Shown piece after piece: positions 15,960-23,503 of a stretch of DNA of 31,921 nucleotides. Below the pieces are notes generated by a model. It did no database searches, was not told the origin of the DNA, and saw only the letters and a program-made list of their open reading frames with translations. This DNA comes from an uncultured Clostridia bacterium (GTDB lineage Bacteria; Bacillota; Clostridia; TANB77; CAG-508): the NCBI GenBank assembly GCA_948585895.1, contig CAPBNZ010000008.1, positions 12,534 through 44,454 on the forward strand, in the 5' to 3' direction. Position numbers and translations under genes: made by a program. Positions within the stretch are counted from its first letter, which is position 1. The number at the start of each line of letters is the position of its first letter.

Positions 15960-16537
15960 TTATTTTTTCATTTTTGCTGCCTCTTTCTTTTCATCATCAA
16001 TTCTTTTATTGATAGATGCTATTACAAAGGCTTTTTCTTTGAAATCTAAATTTAGAAATTCATGCGGAAATTTATGAAGTTTTTGAAGGCAATAATGTGC
16101 ATATACAGCATCACTATCACCTTCTTCAATTAGTTTTTTGCTTCTTCAACCGCATCATCTAAACTATATCCATTTATTTCTTGAATTTTTTGCATTAAAT
16201 CATCATATTCTCCTGGATTTAATAAATGTTTTTTCAATAACTTTATAGCATCCATTTCTCCATAATGATTTTGCAATTCAACATTGTGTAAATCTGGATA
16301 AACTACACATTTATCTGCTAATAGTTCTAAATATCTTACAGTATCAAATTCTTGTTTCATTCTTTTTCCAACTTGAATTTGTTTATAACATTGTTTTCTT
16401 ATTGCATCATTTTCATCTGCAGTAATGGTTTTTAATTTCCATTTTTCATAATTTCCTTCTTTATCTTTAAATCTTTTTGAAGCAACATATTCTATTTCTT
16501 GTACTTCATCTTTCAACATAAAACTTTCTAAACTCAT
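15960..16537 (-). CDS. Tail assembly chaperone, -1 frameshift fusion product (gpGT-like)
   Basis: If ribosomes slip back one base at the A AAA AAC site (16133-16139), translation skips the TAA at 16130-16132 and reads 57 more codons. These begin LIEEGDSDAVYAHYCLQKLH and end EAAKMKK at the stop 15960-15962, giving a 192-aa fusion. The extension is coherent coding sequence with no start or ribosome site of its own. This G/GT chaperone arrangement is conserved before tape measure genes in tailed phages, and the extension helps recruit the tape measure. The ratio of the two products matters for tail assembly. Confidence 0.88.
16130..16537 (-). CDS. Tail assembly chaperone, short form (XkdN-like)
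   Basis: This 135-aa protein resembles XkdN of PBSX: SLESFMLKDEVQEIEYVASKRFKDKEGN, ITADENDAIRKQCYKQI, LADKCVVYPDLHNVELQNHYG, LLNPGEYDDLMQKIQEINGY. It lies between tube and tape measure, the standard place for the tail chaperone. It stops with TAA directly after the slippery heptamer; the longer product is listed separately. RBS AAAGGAAAG. Confidence 0.88.
   Translation of the reverse strand: MSLESFMLKDEVQEIEYVASKRFKDKEGNYEKWKLKTITADENDAIRKQCYKQIQVGKRMKQEFDTVRYLELLADKCVVYPDLHNVELQNHYGEMDAIKLLKKHLLNPGEYDDLMQKIQEINGYSLDDAVEEAKN
16133..16139 (-). promoter_or_regulatory. -1 programmed ribosomal frameshift site (A AAA AAC)
   Basis: Read on the minus strand, the zero frame is gcA AAA AAC TAA, so the heptamer is exactly X XXY YYZ and ends at the stop codon. 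Both tRNAs can re-pair after slipping (AAA/AAC to AAA/AAA). I see only weak stem potential downstream; the adjacent stop may itself promote pausing. Confidence 0.88.
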
Positions 16538-16577
16538 ATCTTATCTTTCCTTTCACTAATTTAATTTTTTATTTTTA

Positions 16578-17051
16578 TTATTGCATACCTGCTAATTGTG
16601 TAAATTTAGTTGGATTTGAAAAATCTTCAAATGTAAAGTTAATTTCTTGTTCTAAGAAATCGCCATCTACATCGAATGCTGCTAAAACTCCACCATCTAC
16701 ATTGCATCCTTTAAATACCATAGTACAAATACCTGCTGCAGATGTTGGATCATCATTGGTTACCTGAATGTCAAAATAGACATCCTCTCCAGTATTTTTA
16801 TATCTTTCCATAAGTTCATCAAATATTGAAGTGTTTTTATATATAGTAATTTTTCCTGTTCCTTTCCAACCTGTTGATTTATTACCACTACCGGTTTTTC
16901 CAAGAATATTAATTTCTTTTTTTGTCTTTTCAAACTTTGCTTCAAAATCTTTACCTTGCATTAGTAAGTATCTTCTATTTTCAATAGTAACATAGCATTC
17001 TGCTAGTTTTGCACTTATAGCATCTTTTGCATTCATTGTTATATTAGCCAT
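16578..17051 (-). CDS. Tail tube protein (XkdM-like)
   Basis: This is the inner tube of the contractile tail. The preferred start is ATG 17051 (MANITMNAKDAISAKLAECYVTI), which has AAGGAGG 10 bases upstream, rather than the far ATG at 17111 inside the sheath gene's end. The 157-aa product has KTKKEINILGKTGSGNKSTGWKGTGKITIYK, GEDVYFDIQVTNDDPTSAAG and a C-terminal EQEINFTFEDF, which fit the XkdM/YqbM tube family. It follows the sheath gene with about 50 bases of spacing. Confidence 0.9.
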   Translation of the reverse strand: MANITMNAKDAISAKLAECYVTIENRRYLLMQGKDFEAKFEKTKKEINILGKTGSGNKSTGWKGTGKITIYKNTSIFDELMERYKNTGEDVYFDIQVTNDDPTSAAGICTMVFKGCNVDGGVLAAFDVDGDFLEQEINFTFEDFSNPTKFTQLAGMQ

Positions 17052-17103
17052 TTTTAATTCCTCCTTATATAAAAAATAAGAGAACAATTTTATTTGTTCC
17101 CTT

Positions 17104-18396
17104 TTATTCAACTACTACTGTCATATACAATTTTTCCATTGCATTGATTACTTGAACAGATGTATCAATAGTTACTGATTTTTTATCATTTCCTATTTGT
17201 ACACTTACATCAGAATCTTCAAAATTTTCTATTGCTTGAAGTGTTTGGTAGTCTTTAAATAATGTAACAATATCACTCCAAAGTGAAGTTCTTCCAGCCT
17301 CATTATTTGCTATTTTTCCAAGATATTTAGAGTTAAATACACTAGCAACATCTGAAGCAATTTGATCTAATACTCTTATTGTTTGATTAGATTTAAATTC
17401 TTCTCCTTTTTCGCTTGTAGTATCTACTAAACTATTAATATCTACTAAAACTCTAATTTCATCTCCAACTTTATGAAGTACAAATTCTCCATTATCAATT
17501 GAAGCTTCTAGTTGTGCTTGAGTATAATCAGCATTTATTGTATATTCTCCATCATATGTTTTATTTGTATTTGATTTATTTATTTCGCAACCTGCAATTA
17601 CACCAGTTACCCAATAAACAAGTGCGGAATCATCTTCTACTGTTGTATTTTTAACATTAATTACACCCTCATAGTTTGCAGTATTATTAAATAATACAAC
17701 TTGAAATTTTATTCCTTGCTCTTCTCTTAATCTTTTAACATATTGAACATATAAATTAGACGTAGATTCATCTTTTGCTGTACATCCTACAGCATTTACT
17801 TGATATGATTCTAATTTATCTAAGAATTTTTGATGAGCCTCTCCACTTACATCTCCATTTGTTCCTCCAGTTAGTGCTTTTCCTGCTGTAACTGCTATTG
17901 TAGTCATATTAAATGTTACATAATCATTATCAACTAATTCATTTACTGTTTTTATTGTTTGTAGGTCAACTTCTTTTGTTCCTAAATATGTACTAACATC
18001 ATATTTAGTCTCATCATCTATATTTTTCGCAATAACTATTTTTAAATCGTTTCCTCTTGTTCCACTACATTTTGCTGTTGCTAAATCATTTGTAGCTTTA
18101 TTTCCAGAATTTAATCTATAAAAATATGCTTTCTTTATATTTTTATATAAATCTCTTAATCCTTTTAATTTTTCATTTGCATAATCATATCCAAATATTT
18201 TTAAAGAATTTTTTGCAAAGTTTTCAGATGTAACTTCAATTATCTCTCCATCTTTTCCCCAATCCATTTCAATTGCCATTGCAGCAATTCCTCTTTCTCC
18301 CATTGAAGAAGAAGCACTTTGTGCAGATGCAAAATTAATATATGTACCAGGCAATTTTTTGTTTTGGCTTATAAAAGTTCCTCCACCTAATGCCAT
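17104..18396 (-). CDS. Tail sheath protein (XkdK-like)
   Basis: This 430-aa contractile sheath protein opens with GGGTFISQNKKLPGTYINFASAQSA, the family's N-terminal arm. It has GERGIAAMAIEMDWG near residue 35, ALTGGTNGDVSG in the middle, and the conserved C-terminal LDQIASDVASVFNSKYLGKIANNEAGR and VNAMEKLYMTVVV. It polymerises on the tube and contracts on infection. AAAGGAAAGGTGAA precedes the ATG. Confidence 0.93.
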   Translation of the reverse strand: MALGGGTFISQNKKLPGTYINFASAQSASSSMGERGIAAMAIEMDWGKDGEIIEVTSENFAKNSLKIFGYDYANEKLKGLRDLYKNIKKAYFYRLNSGNKATNDLATAKCSGTRGNDLKIVIAKNIDDETKYDVSTYLGTKEVDLQTIKTVNELVDNDYVTFNMTTIAVTAGKALTGGTNGDVSGEAHQKFLDKLESYQVNAVGCTAKDESTSNLYVQYVKRLREEQGIKFQVVLFNNTANYEGVINVKNTTVEDDSALVYWVTGVIAGCEINKSNTNKTYDGEYTINADYTQAQLEASIDNGEFVLHKVGDEIRVLVDINSLVDTTSEKGEEFKSNQTIRVLDQIASDVASVFNSKYLGKIANNEAGRTSLWSDIVTLFKDYQTLQAIENFEDSDVSVQIGNDKKSVTIDTSVQVINAMEKLYMTVVVE

Positions 18397-18397
18397 A

Positions 18398-18583
18398 TTA
18401 GTTCACCTTTCCTTTCTTATAATTTTCAATTATTTTATTAATTTCTTGTTTACTATAACTTTTATCTTCTTTTAATATTGCATTTAATAAATCTTTATTA
18501 TCAATAAAAGTTTTAGATTTAATAATTTGATTTTTAGTATATTTTTCTTCAGTAATTTTATTTTCCTTTTTAGATGTTTTCAT
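18398..18583 (-). CDS. Small Lys-rich hypothetical protein before the sheath gene
   Basis: This 61-aa protein is very Lys-rich (MKTSKKENKITEEKYTKN, KSYSKQEINKIIENYKKGKVN). It is co-transcribed with its neighbours, overlapping the tail terminator gene by 14 bases and lying 1 base upstream of the sheath gene. RBS GAGG. A small gene in this place is common in PBSX/skin-type tail modules, but I do not recognise the family. Confidence 0.7.
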   Translation of the reverse strand: MKTSKKENKITEEKYTKNQIIKSKTFIDNKDLLNAILKEDKSYSKQEINKIIENYKKGKVN

Positions 18584-19031
18584 CTTTTTTTACCTCCCCA
18601 CTTAAATTATAATCATTCATTTTTATGGTTGCATCATCATCTTTCTTTATAGATAAATTGTAATCTATAAAGAAATGTAAAACACCATCTTCAACTTTGT
18701 GATGTAATTTTATGGCCCTTATTAAACTTTTATCTGATAATTCTATATATTCTAATTCATATAGATTATCTATCATATCGTTCAATATTTCAGTATTTCC
18801 ATCTAAGGTATATCCTATTATTACTATGTTCAACAAATCTTTGTAGAATTTATTTTCAAGTCCAATTTCTCGACTTTCGTTTCCGTCTATTACCTTAATA
18901 AAGAAACAAGGCTTTTCTAATCCTTGTTCCTCATTATTAGTATAAATTGGATAATCTCCTTTATCTTTATATATTGCTTTTACTTTTGCAGCAATACCAA
19001 GTACTATTTCATTTACTACACTTTTAACCAT
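18570..19031 (-). CDS. Tail terminator/completion protein (XkdJ, YqbJ-like)
   Basis: The preferred start is ATG 19031 (MVKSVVNEIVLGIAAKVKAIY), which has GAGGAG upstream; the frame could extend to a TTG at 19049. The 153-aa product has IYTNNEEQGLEKPCFFIKVID, IVIIGYTLDGNTEILNDMIDNLYELEYI and a C-terminal VLHFFIDYNLSI. This resembles the tail-terminator fold of XkdJ-like proteins that caps the tube and joins it to the head. It overlaps the gp10-like gene by 8 bases. Confidence 0.78.
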   Translation of the reverse strand: MVKSVVNEIVLGIAAKVKAIYKDKGDYPIYTNNEEQGLEKPCFFIKVIDGNESREIGLENKFYKDLLNIVIIGYTLDGNTEILNDMIDNLYELEYIELSDKSLIRAIKLHHKVEDGVLHFFIDYNLSIKKDDDATIKMNDYNLSGEVKKDENI

Positions 19032-19575
19032 TATTAAAACACTCCTCAATATAATTTTTCATTTTTCTTTCTAGTAAAGCTGGAAGTTGTGATTCAAGTT
19101 CTTTCTCTGATATAGTTAGCATATATTTCCCCTCAACCCAACTTGCTTTTAATCTCTTTCCTAGTGCGGGTACATATCTGCCTGGTTCTTGTCTATGTCC
19201 ATATTCTACATATGAAGCATATTTTACTGGGTTTTCTACTACTATAATATAGTTATTTCCAAATTTAAGAATTTTTAATGAATTAGCATATGCAGTTGCA
19301 TCTGGTACACTTCCACCTTCTGCTTCTGATTCTGTATTTGCTGTCCATCCTCTTCTTAATGTTCCACCACTCTTTATTGTATATCTTTTGCCCTCTATTG
19401 TTTCAAATGTTCCTTCTCCTACTGGAGTCCTTGGTATTACTTTTGCTAATAATCTCGCAGCAAGTTCTCTTGCTACATCTTGACAAAATTTTTCTATATC
19501 TGTCTTGGCCAACTTTTCAAATTTTCTTTCTAATTCTTCTAATTCACTAAAATCACATTCTCCCCATTTTGCCAT
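19024..19575 (-). CDS. HK97 gp10-like head-tail protein (XkdI, YqbI-like)
   Basis: This 183-aa protein matches the HK97 gp10 family: WGECDFSELEELERKFEKLAKTDIEKFCQDVARELAARLLAKVIPRTPVG, GGTLRRGWTANTE, and ENPVKYASYVEYGHRQEPGRYVPALG. The YASYVEYGH motif is diagnostic. It acts at the tail completion/head-tail interface. Confidence 0.93.
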   Translation of the reverse strand: MAKWGECDFSELEELERKFEKLAKTDIEKFCQDVARELAARLLAKVIPRTPVGEGTFETIEGKRYTIKSGGTLRRGWTANTESEAEGGSVPDATAYANSLKILKFGNNYIIVVENPVKYASYVEYGHRQEPGRYVPALGKRLKASWVEGKYMLTISEKELESQLPALLERKMKNYIEECFNNG

Positions 19576-19941
19576 TTATGCCCATCCTTTCCATAATTCT
19601 AGTATTATTTCTTGATGAGTGTCATAGATTGCTGGCTCTCCACTATTCTTATATTCTGTAGTTCTACCTTTTCGTGTTACTACTATCTTGCTTCCTGGTT
19701 TTATATCTAATTCTGGTGCAATAAATAATTTTATTTTTTGTATTTTCTTTGCTTCAGTATCTGTTTCTGTATTTACATATATATCTTCAAAAGAAACTCT
19801 ACAATCTTTATCTATTAATACTGTTTCTTCTATATTTTTTGTTATATTATTTACTTCTTTTGGTCTTTTTTCAACTACATCACATTTAGCATCGTATTGA
19901 CTTTCAATTGTTTTTCTAGCAGCTATTATATATGGATTCAT
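19576..19941 (-). CDS. Head closure/connector-like protein (XkdH, DUF3599-like)
   Basis: This 121-aa protein has KTIESQYDAKCDVVEKRPKEV near the start, KLFIAPELDIKPGSKIVVTRKGRTTEYKNSGEPAIYDTHQEIILE at the end. This is the pattern of the short beta-barrel head-closure proteins of PBSX-like phages. Position between the gp6-like and gp10-like genes supports the call. RBS GAGGTGG. Confidence 0.78.
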   Translation of the reverse strand: MNPYIIAARKTIESQYDAKCDVVEKRPKEVNNITKNIEETVLIDKDCRVSFEDIYVNTETDTEAKKIQKIKLFIAPELDIKPGSKIVVTRKGRTTEYKNSGEPAIYDTHQEIILELWKGWA

Positions 19942-19942
19942 A

Positions 19943-20416
19943 TTACCACCTCATCCTTCGATTTTCATATAAAGCCTTTTTATATTTTTCTACTAAAATA
20001 TCTTCATCAAAGTCAACTGTACCAGTATTATATGTTGTTCCATTTATTTCAATTTGTGAGGATGTATCAGCAAATGTTGTTGTAGTATCTCCTATTTGAA
20101 TACTTTTTATTTTTACATTAGAATTCTCATCAGAGTTTATATCAATATTTTTTACAAATAACTTATCATATTTATTTAAATACCAATAATCTTTAGTCAT
20201 TCTAAGCCATGTTGTATATAATTCATTTAATATCTTCTCTTGATGGGTTTTTCCTAAAATAATAATCATAGTATCATAAATAGAACATACTAATTGTGCA
20301 CTTGCCATTTTCTTTTTTTCTCCATCTTTTATCCCATTAATAGATAGTTCTATTTCTAGTCTTTTTATAAATGCTGTCATATCTATATTAGTTTTATTAT
20401 ATATTTCTTCTAACAT
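19943..20416 (-). CDS. Head-tail adaptor-like protein
   Basis: This 157-aa protein lies where the gp6/YqbG-type head-tail connector normally is, just after the HeH-domain gene. Its N-terminal half is helical (MTAFIKRLEIELSINGIKDGEKKKM, AQLVCSIYDTMIIILGKTHQEKILNELY). The C-terminal half is Asp/Asn/Thr-rich and strand-like (IQIGDTTTTFADTSSQIEINGTTY). The family is not certain from sequence, so the assignment rests largely on position. Confidence 0.6.
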   Translation of the reverse strand: MLEEIYNKTNIDMTAFIKRLEIELSINGIKDGEKKKMASAQLVCSIYDTMIIILGKTHQEKILNELYTTWLRMTKDYWYLNKYDKLFVKNIDINSDENSNVKIKSIQIGDTTTTFADTSSQIEINGTTYNTGTVDFDEDILVEKYKKALYENRRMRW

Positions 20417-20426
20417 ATTTAATCAC

Positions 20427-20897
20427 CTACTCTCCTTCTGGATTTTGGCTTTCTCCTGTACTTGCTTCTTCTGTTTCTTGAATTTTAGCAATTAGTGTTT
20501 CTTTTTTCATATTATGAGTATTTTTTATTCCTAATTCTTTTGCTCTTTCTTTTAGTGCTTCTAATTCTTCATCTTCACTTTCATTATTTTCTCCAGTTTC
20601 TTCTTCATTGTCTCCTTCTGGATTATCTTTTCCCTCAATGCTACCGATATTTGTATCGCTATCATCATTATTCGAAATTTCTTGTTTTCCTTCTGGATTT
20701 TGGCTTTCTCCTGTACTTGCTTCTTCATTAGATGTTGGAACTTCTAGATCTGTTTTTGCTTCTTCAATTTCTTCGATAATATCAACATATTCTTTGTTTC
20801 TCTCGTATTCCTCTAAATCGATAGTTGCCTCTTCATTAATGAAACACCATTTATTTGCAAGTTTTACACCTTCGCCTTTTACTCTAACTCTAAACAT
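20427..20897 (-). CDS. Acidic protein with HeH/Rho_N-like domain
   Basis: This 156-aa protein has a beta-rich N-terminus (FRVRVKGEGVKLANKWCFINEEATI) and a long Glu/Asp/Ser/Asn-rich linker with low complexity. Next comes a helix-extended-loop-helix or Rho N-terminal-like motif (LKERAKELGIKNTHNMKKETLIAKI) and a short acidic end. The sequence EEASTGESQNPEG occurs twice, at about 58-70 and 143-155, encoded by a 39-bp exact repeat. The HeH motif binds nucleic acid in other proteins. Its place between capsid and connector is common in phages. RBS AGGAGG. Confidence 0.75.
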   Translation of the reverse strand: MFRVRVKGEGVKLANKWCFINEEATIDLEEYERNKEYVDIIEEIEEAKTDLEVPTSNEEASTGESQNPEGKQEISNNDDSDTNIGSIEGKDNPEGDNEEETGENNESEDEELEALKERAKELGIKNTHNMKKETLIAKIQETEEASTGESQNPEGE

Positions 20898-20942
20898 TTT
20901 TGGTTACCTCCTAATTAATTAAAATTGAGTAAGGAATTACCC

Positions 20943-21962
20943 TTACCCAATATTTATTTTTGCTTGGAATATATCTTCAGCACAACTTAATGCAGGTAAT
21001 GCTGTTGCAACTGCTTTTTCCCATGTAGAAACTGGATCTTTTCCTTCTTCATACATACAAGCAAATATTTTTCCAACTGTTCTTACATCTACAGAAGGAT
21101 CTCTTTGTAATCTGATTTCTTCTGCAGTTGGTCCATAGACAGTTTCTCCTAATGTTTCACTAGGAAGCATAACAAATTTATCTTCTGGGAAGTATCTATG
21201 TTTTGTATATGTTCCATTAGCTTCTAATTTTCTATATTTTTTATCATAAGTATAAATCTTTGGTAGTCCTAAAGACTCTAAATAAGTATTTAATTCTCCA
21301 ACACTTGCTAATCTTGTTGTATCTTTACCAAATAAAGCATTTGTTACATTTTTATTTGATAATATTTTTGCAAGAATAGTATTAGATGTGATTACTCTTC
21401 CTGGCATTTGATCTAATCTATTAGCCCATGTAATCATATCATTAATTGGATTAGCTGTAGTTGATGACCAGTCAACATTTGTTGCTTTGTTTTCAGTTGG
21501 AACACCATAATCTATTGATGCAGATAATCCATTTTCATCTAATGTTATAACACCATTTGCAATAACATCCATTCTCATTTTTTCTATTCTAGCTCTTACT
21601 GATTCAACTAGATTATCAAAATCATTATAGACATCTTTCATTAATGCTTGTCTTTCAGCATCATTTCTTGGACTTTCTAATGCAATAATTTCTTTTTCTT
21701 TTAATTGCATTTTTCTTTTAATTAAAGCTAATTCGATAGCTTTTTTCTCTGCTTCTCTTTGTCCAATTTCTGATTCTGTATCAAATCCATGAACAGAAGC
21801 AATTACTGGTGTCTTGCTAGCATTTGTTAGCATTTCAAACTCAAGACTTTGTTTTTTAACTTCTGGGAATAATTCCTCACCCATCATTGCTGGGAATTTT
21901 CTTTCTTTTAAATAATTTAAAACTTCTTTTTGATTAAATAATTCTAATACACTCTTTGGCAT
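20943..21962 (-). CDS. Major capsid protein (gpE/Phage_cap_E-like)
   Basis: This 339-aa shell protein shows the lambda gpE-type pattern: LFNQKEVLNYLKERKFPAMMGEELFP at the N-terminus, a charged coil ALIKRKMQLKEKEIIALE, PGRVITSNTILAKIL, YFPEDKFVMLPSETLGETVYGPTAEE, and the C-terminal KDPVSTWEKAVATALPAL. It lies directly after the decoration-like gene. RBS AAGGAGAG. Confidence 0.92.
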   Translation of the reverse strand: MPKSVLELFNQKEVLNYLKERKFPAMMGEELFPEVKKQSLEFEMLTNASKTPVIASVHGFDTESEIGQREAEKKAIELALIKRKMQLKEKEIIALESPRNDAERQALMKDVYNDFDNLVESVRARIEKMRMDVIANGVITLDENGLSASIDYGVPTENKATNVDWSSTTANPINDMITWANRLDQMPGRVITSNTILAKILSNKNVTNALFGKDTTRLASVGELNTYLESLGLPKIYTYDKKYRKLEANGTYTKHRYFPEDKFVMLPSETLGETVYGPTAEEIRLQRDPSVDVRTVGKIFACMYEEGKDPVSTWEKAVATALPALSCAEDIFQAKINIG

Positions 21963-22031
21963 AATAAATACACTCTCCTTTTTTTATTTTTAATTAAAAA
22001 TAGATAGCATTATTTTTGCTATCTATCCTTT

Positions 22032-22385
22032 TTATCTAAATTTAATTCCTGTCATTGCAGCTTTATCATCTGCACTAATTGTTTGTGGTAATCTTGCTTC
22101 TAATACATATCCTTCTACCATTACTGCTGCTGGTTGTGGTCCATGAGTTACATCAACATCTGCAAAGATTAATCCTATTGCAGTTTTTGTTGTAGTTGTA
22201 GTTGCACTCGCTCCTTCTCCTGTTGTTTTTGTTTCAGTTTTATAATAAACTGTTCCTGCTTGAACTATTTTTCTACCTTTCTCATCAGCAGTGATATCTG
22301 TATCATCTACTTGATAAGTAAAATTTTGAAACTTAGCTGATGCTAAGAAATTTTTTTCTTTTACACTTTCTTTTGAAACATACAT
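22032..22385 (-). CDS. Head decoration/capsid stabilising-like protein
   Basis: This 117-aa protein is strand-rich (NFTYQVDDTDITADEKGRKIVQAGTVY, GLIFADVDVTHGPQPAAVMVEGYVLEARLP) with a Thr/Ala loop at about 60-70. This is typical of the lambda gpD-like or HDPD decoration proteins that lie before gpE-type capsids. I cannot place it in one family with certainty. RBS AGGAGG. Confidence 0.7.
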   Translation of the reverse strand: MYVSKESVKEKNFLASAKFQNFTYQVDDTDITADEKGRKIVQAGTVYYKTETKTTGEGASATTTTTKTAIGLIFADVDVTHGPQPAAVMVEGYVLEARLPQTISADDKAAMTGIKFR

Positions 22386-22404
22386 AATTTTTACCTCCTA
22401 AAAT

Positions 22405-23019
22405 TTAATTAAAAAATTGGCTTTTTGTTTCTTGGCTTTCACTTTTATTAGCCTCTTTGGCGAAATTAGCTGCCATACTAATATCGTCTCCTTCATCTCC
22501 CTTGTTTCCATCGGGATCAACTGGTTCATAACCAGATGCTTTTTTCTTTTCAAAGAAATGAGGTGCCTCTTTCTTGTAACCTTCAATTAATTCTTTTAAT
22601 CCAACTAATGATTTTTTATCATCAGAAATCTTGGTTTTATCTTTATCTTTATTTATTAATGAAACTACTGCTTCCCTTGTAAATTTGTCTTTTAATACTT
22701 TCGCATCATCTAGACCTTTATTTAGTAAATCATTATAAATATAATCTTCATTTTCTTTTTTAGCATTATCCTCTATTTCTTTAATTTTTTTGTCATATTC
22801 ATCTTTTGAAATACTATTCTTTTGTAAGTCAGCAATTGCTTTTTCCTTATCTTCTTTTTCTTTTGTAATTACTTTTTTGTCATTTTCTAATTGTGATTTT
22901 TCAGATTGTAAGGTTGTAATCTGAGTATTTAATGCAGCAACCTCTGCACCATTTTTGGCCATAACAGATTCTACTTGTTCATCTGTTAATCCCATTGCCT
23001 TTAATTCTTCTCTTTTCAT
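22405..23019 (-). CDS. Phage scaffolding protein (GP20-like)
   Basis: The ATG at 23019 (MKREELKAMGLTDEQVESVMAKNG) is chosen over 23094 because AAGGAG lies 5 bases upstream and the family begins this way. The upstream 25 codons lie in a structured, GC-rich leader. The 204-aa protein has a long coiled coil (about 25-80: LNTQITTLQSEKSQLENDKKVITKEKEDKE) and a charged C-terminus, as in the minor structural GP20 scaffolds that guide capsid assembly. Confidence 0.88.
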   Translation of the reverse strand: MKREELKAMGLTDEQVESVMAKNGAEVAALNTQITTLQSEKSQLENDKKVITKEKEDKEKAIADLQKNSISKDEYDKKIKEIEDNAKKENEDYIYNDLLNKGLDDAKVLKDKFTREAVVSLINKDKDKTKISDDKKSLVGLKELIEGYKKEAPHFFEKKKASGYEPVDPDGNKGDEGDDISMAANFAKEANKSESQETKSQFFN

Positions 23020-23053
23020 GAGTTCTCCTTTCAATTCAGGCATTCGTGTTTTT

Positions 23054-23095
23054 ATACGGAGCAACGCCTCCGACCTGGTGTTGTTATCGAACAAC
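23054..23095 (-). promoter_or_regulatory. GC-rich structured leader of the scaffold gene
   Basis: Two hairpins stand out in DNA richer in G+C than its surroundings: GTTGTT-ATCG-AACAAC (23080-23095) and CGGAG-CAACGC-CTCCG (23057-23072). They lie between the second terminator and the scaffold ribosome site. They may affect mRNA stability or translation of the highly expressed capsid genes; the function is unknown. Confidence 0.4.
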
Positions 23096-23114
23096 TTACA
23101 AAATCGTGATATAT

Positions 23115-23141
23115 AAAAAATAAGTATGTATAATTACATAC
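23115..23141 (-). terminator. Second intrinsic terminator before the scaffold gene
   Basis: On the minus strand GTATGTA-ATTA-TACATAC (23124-23141) is followed by TTATTTTTT (to 23115). The stem is perfect but all but two pairs are A-T, so its strength is moderate. Confidence 0.5.
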
Positions 23142-23208
23142 CTACTTTTATAACTTTGTTATGGTTGTTTAAGAATCCATTTAATCTGCCACTATATCTA
23201 CAGACACC

Positions 23209-23235
23209 AAAAAAAGACATATAAAACTATATGCC
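23209..23235 (-). terminator. First intrinsic terminator before the scaffold gene
   Basis: On the minus strand GGCATATA (23228-23235) pairs with TATATGTC (23216-23223), including one G-U pair, around a GTTT loop. Seven T follow (23209-23215). It ends the packaging/early-head part of the operon. Confidence 0.55.
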
Positions 23236-23283
23236 TTTTAAATAAAATCGCCTTAAATCGTATTCTAGCGGTTCGTTTTTTCG

Positions 23284-23499
23284 CTATTTCCCGCTATTCT
23301 CTAGTATTTCAATCTTTAGTATTTCATTTTCAAAAAGTGAATAATTTTTATTGTCTTGTTCATTTAATACATCTATTTCTTCTACTTCTGGTTCATTATC
23401 TTCTGCAGGTACATATCCCACAACTTTTCCTATAAATTCTTTATTATTATCAACTTTTACTTTTACTCTTTTACTTAAATATTCTTCTAGATTTTTCAT
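23284..23499 (-). CDS. Small Sm-like hypothetical phage protein
   Basis: This 71-aa protein reads as a short beta barrel: KRVKVKVDNNKEFIGKVVGYVPAEDNEPEVEEIDVLN, then YSLFENEILKIEIL. The pattern is like the LSm fold small proteins that often lie between portal/minor head and scaffold genes in Bacillota phages. The function is unknown. RBS AAAGGA. Confidence 0.7.
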   Translation of the reverse strand: MKNLEEYLSKRVKVKVDNNKEFIGKVVGYVPAEDNEPEVEEIDVLNEQDNKNYSLFENEILKIEILENSGK

Positions 23500-23503
23500 A
23501 ATA

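Noticed and set aside
17052..17111. Longer tail tube start
   Set aside because: AAGGAGG lies before the inner ATG at 17051; the longer form overlaps the sheath end and lacks a ribosome site.
7149..20726. Equal 255-bp offset of the TR/VR pair and of the 39-bp repeat pair
   Set aside because: The sequences are unrelated and one pair has a clear mechanism; coincidence.
23020..23094. 25-codon N-terminal extension of the scaffold
   Set aside because: A strong ribosome site precedes the inner ATG (23019) and the extension lies in structured leader sequence.
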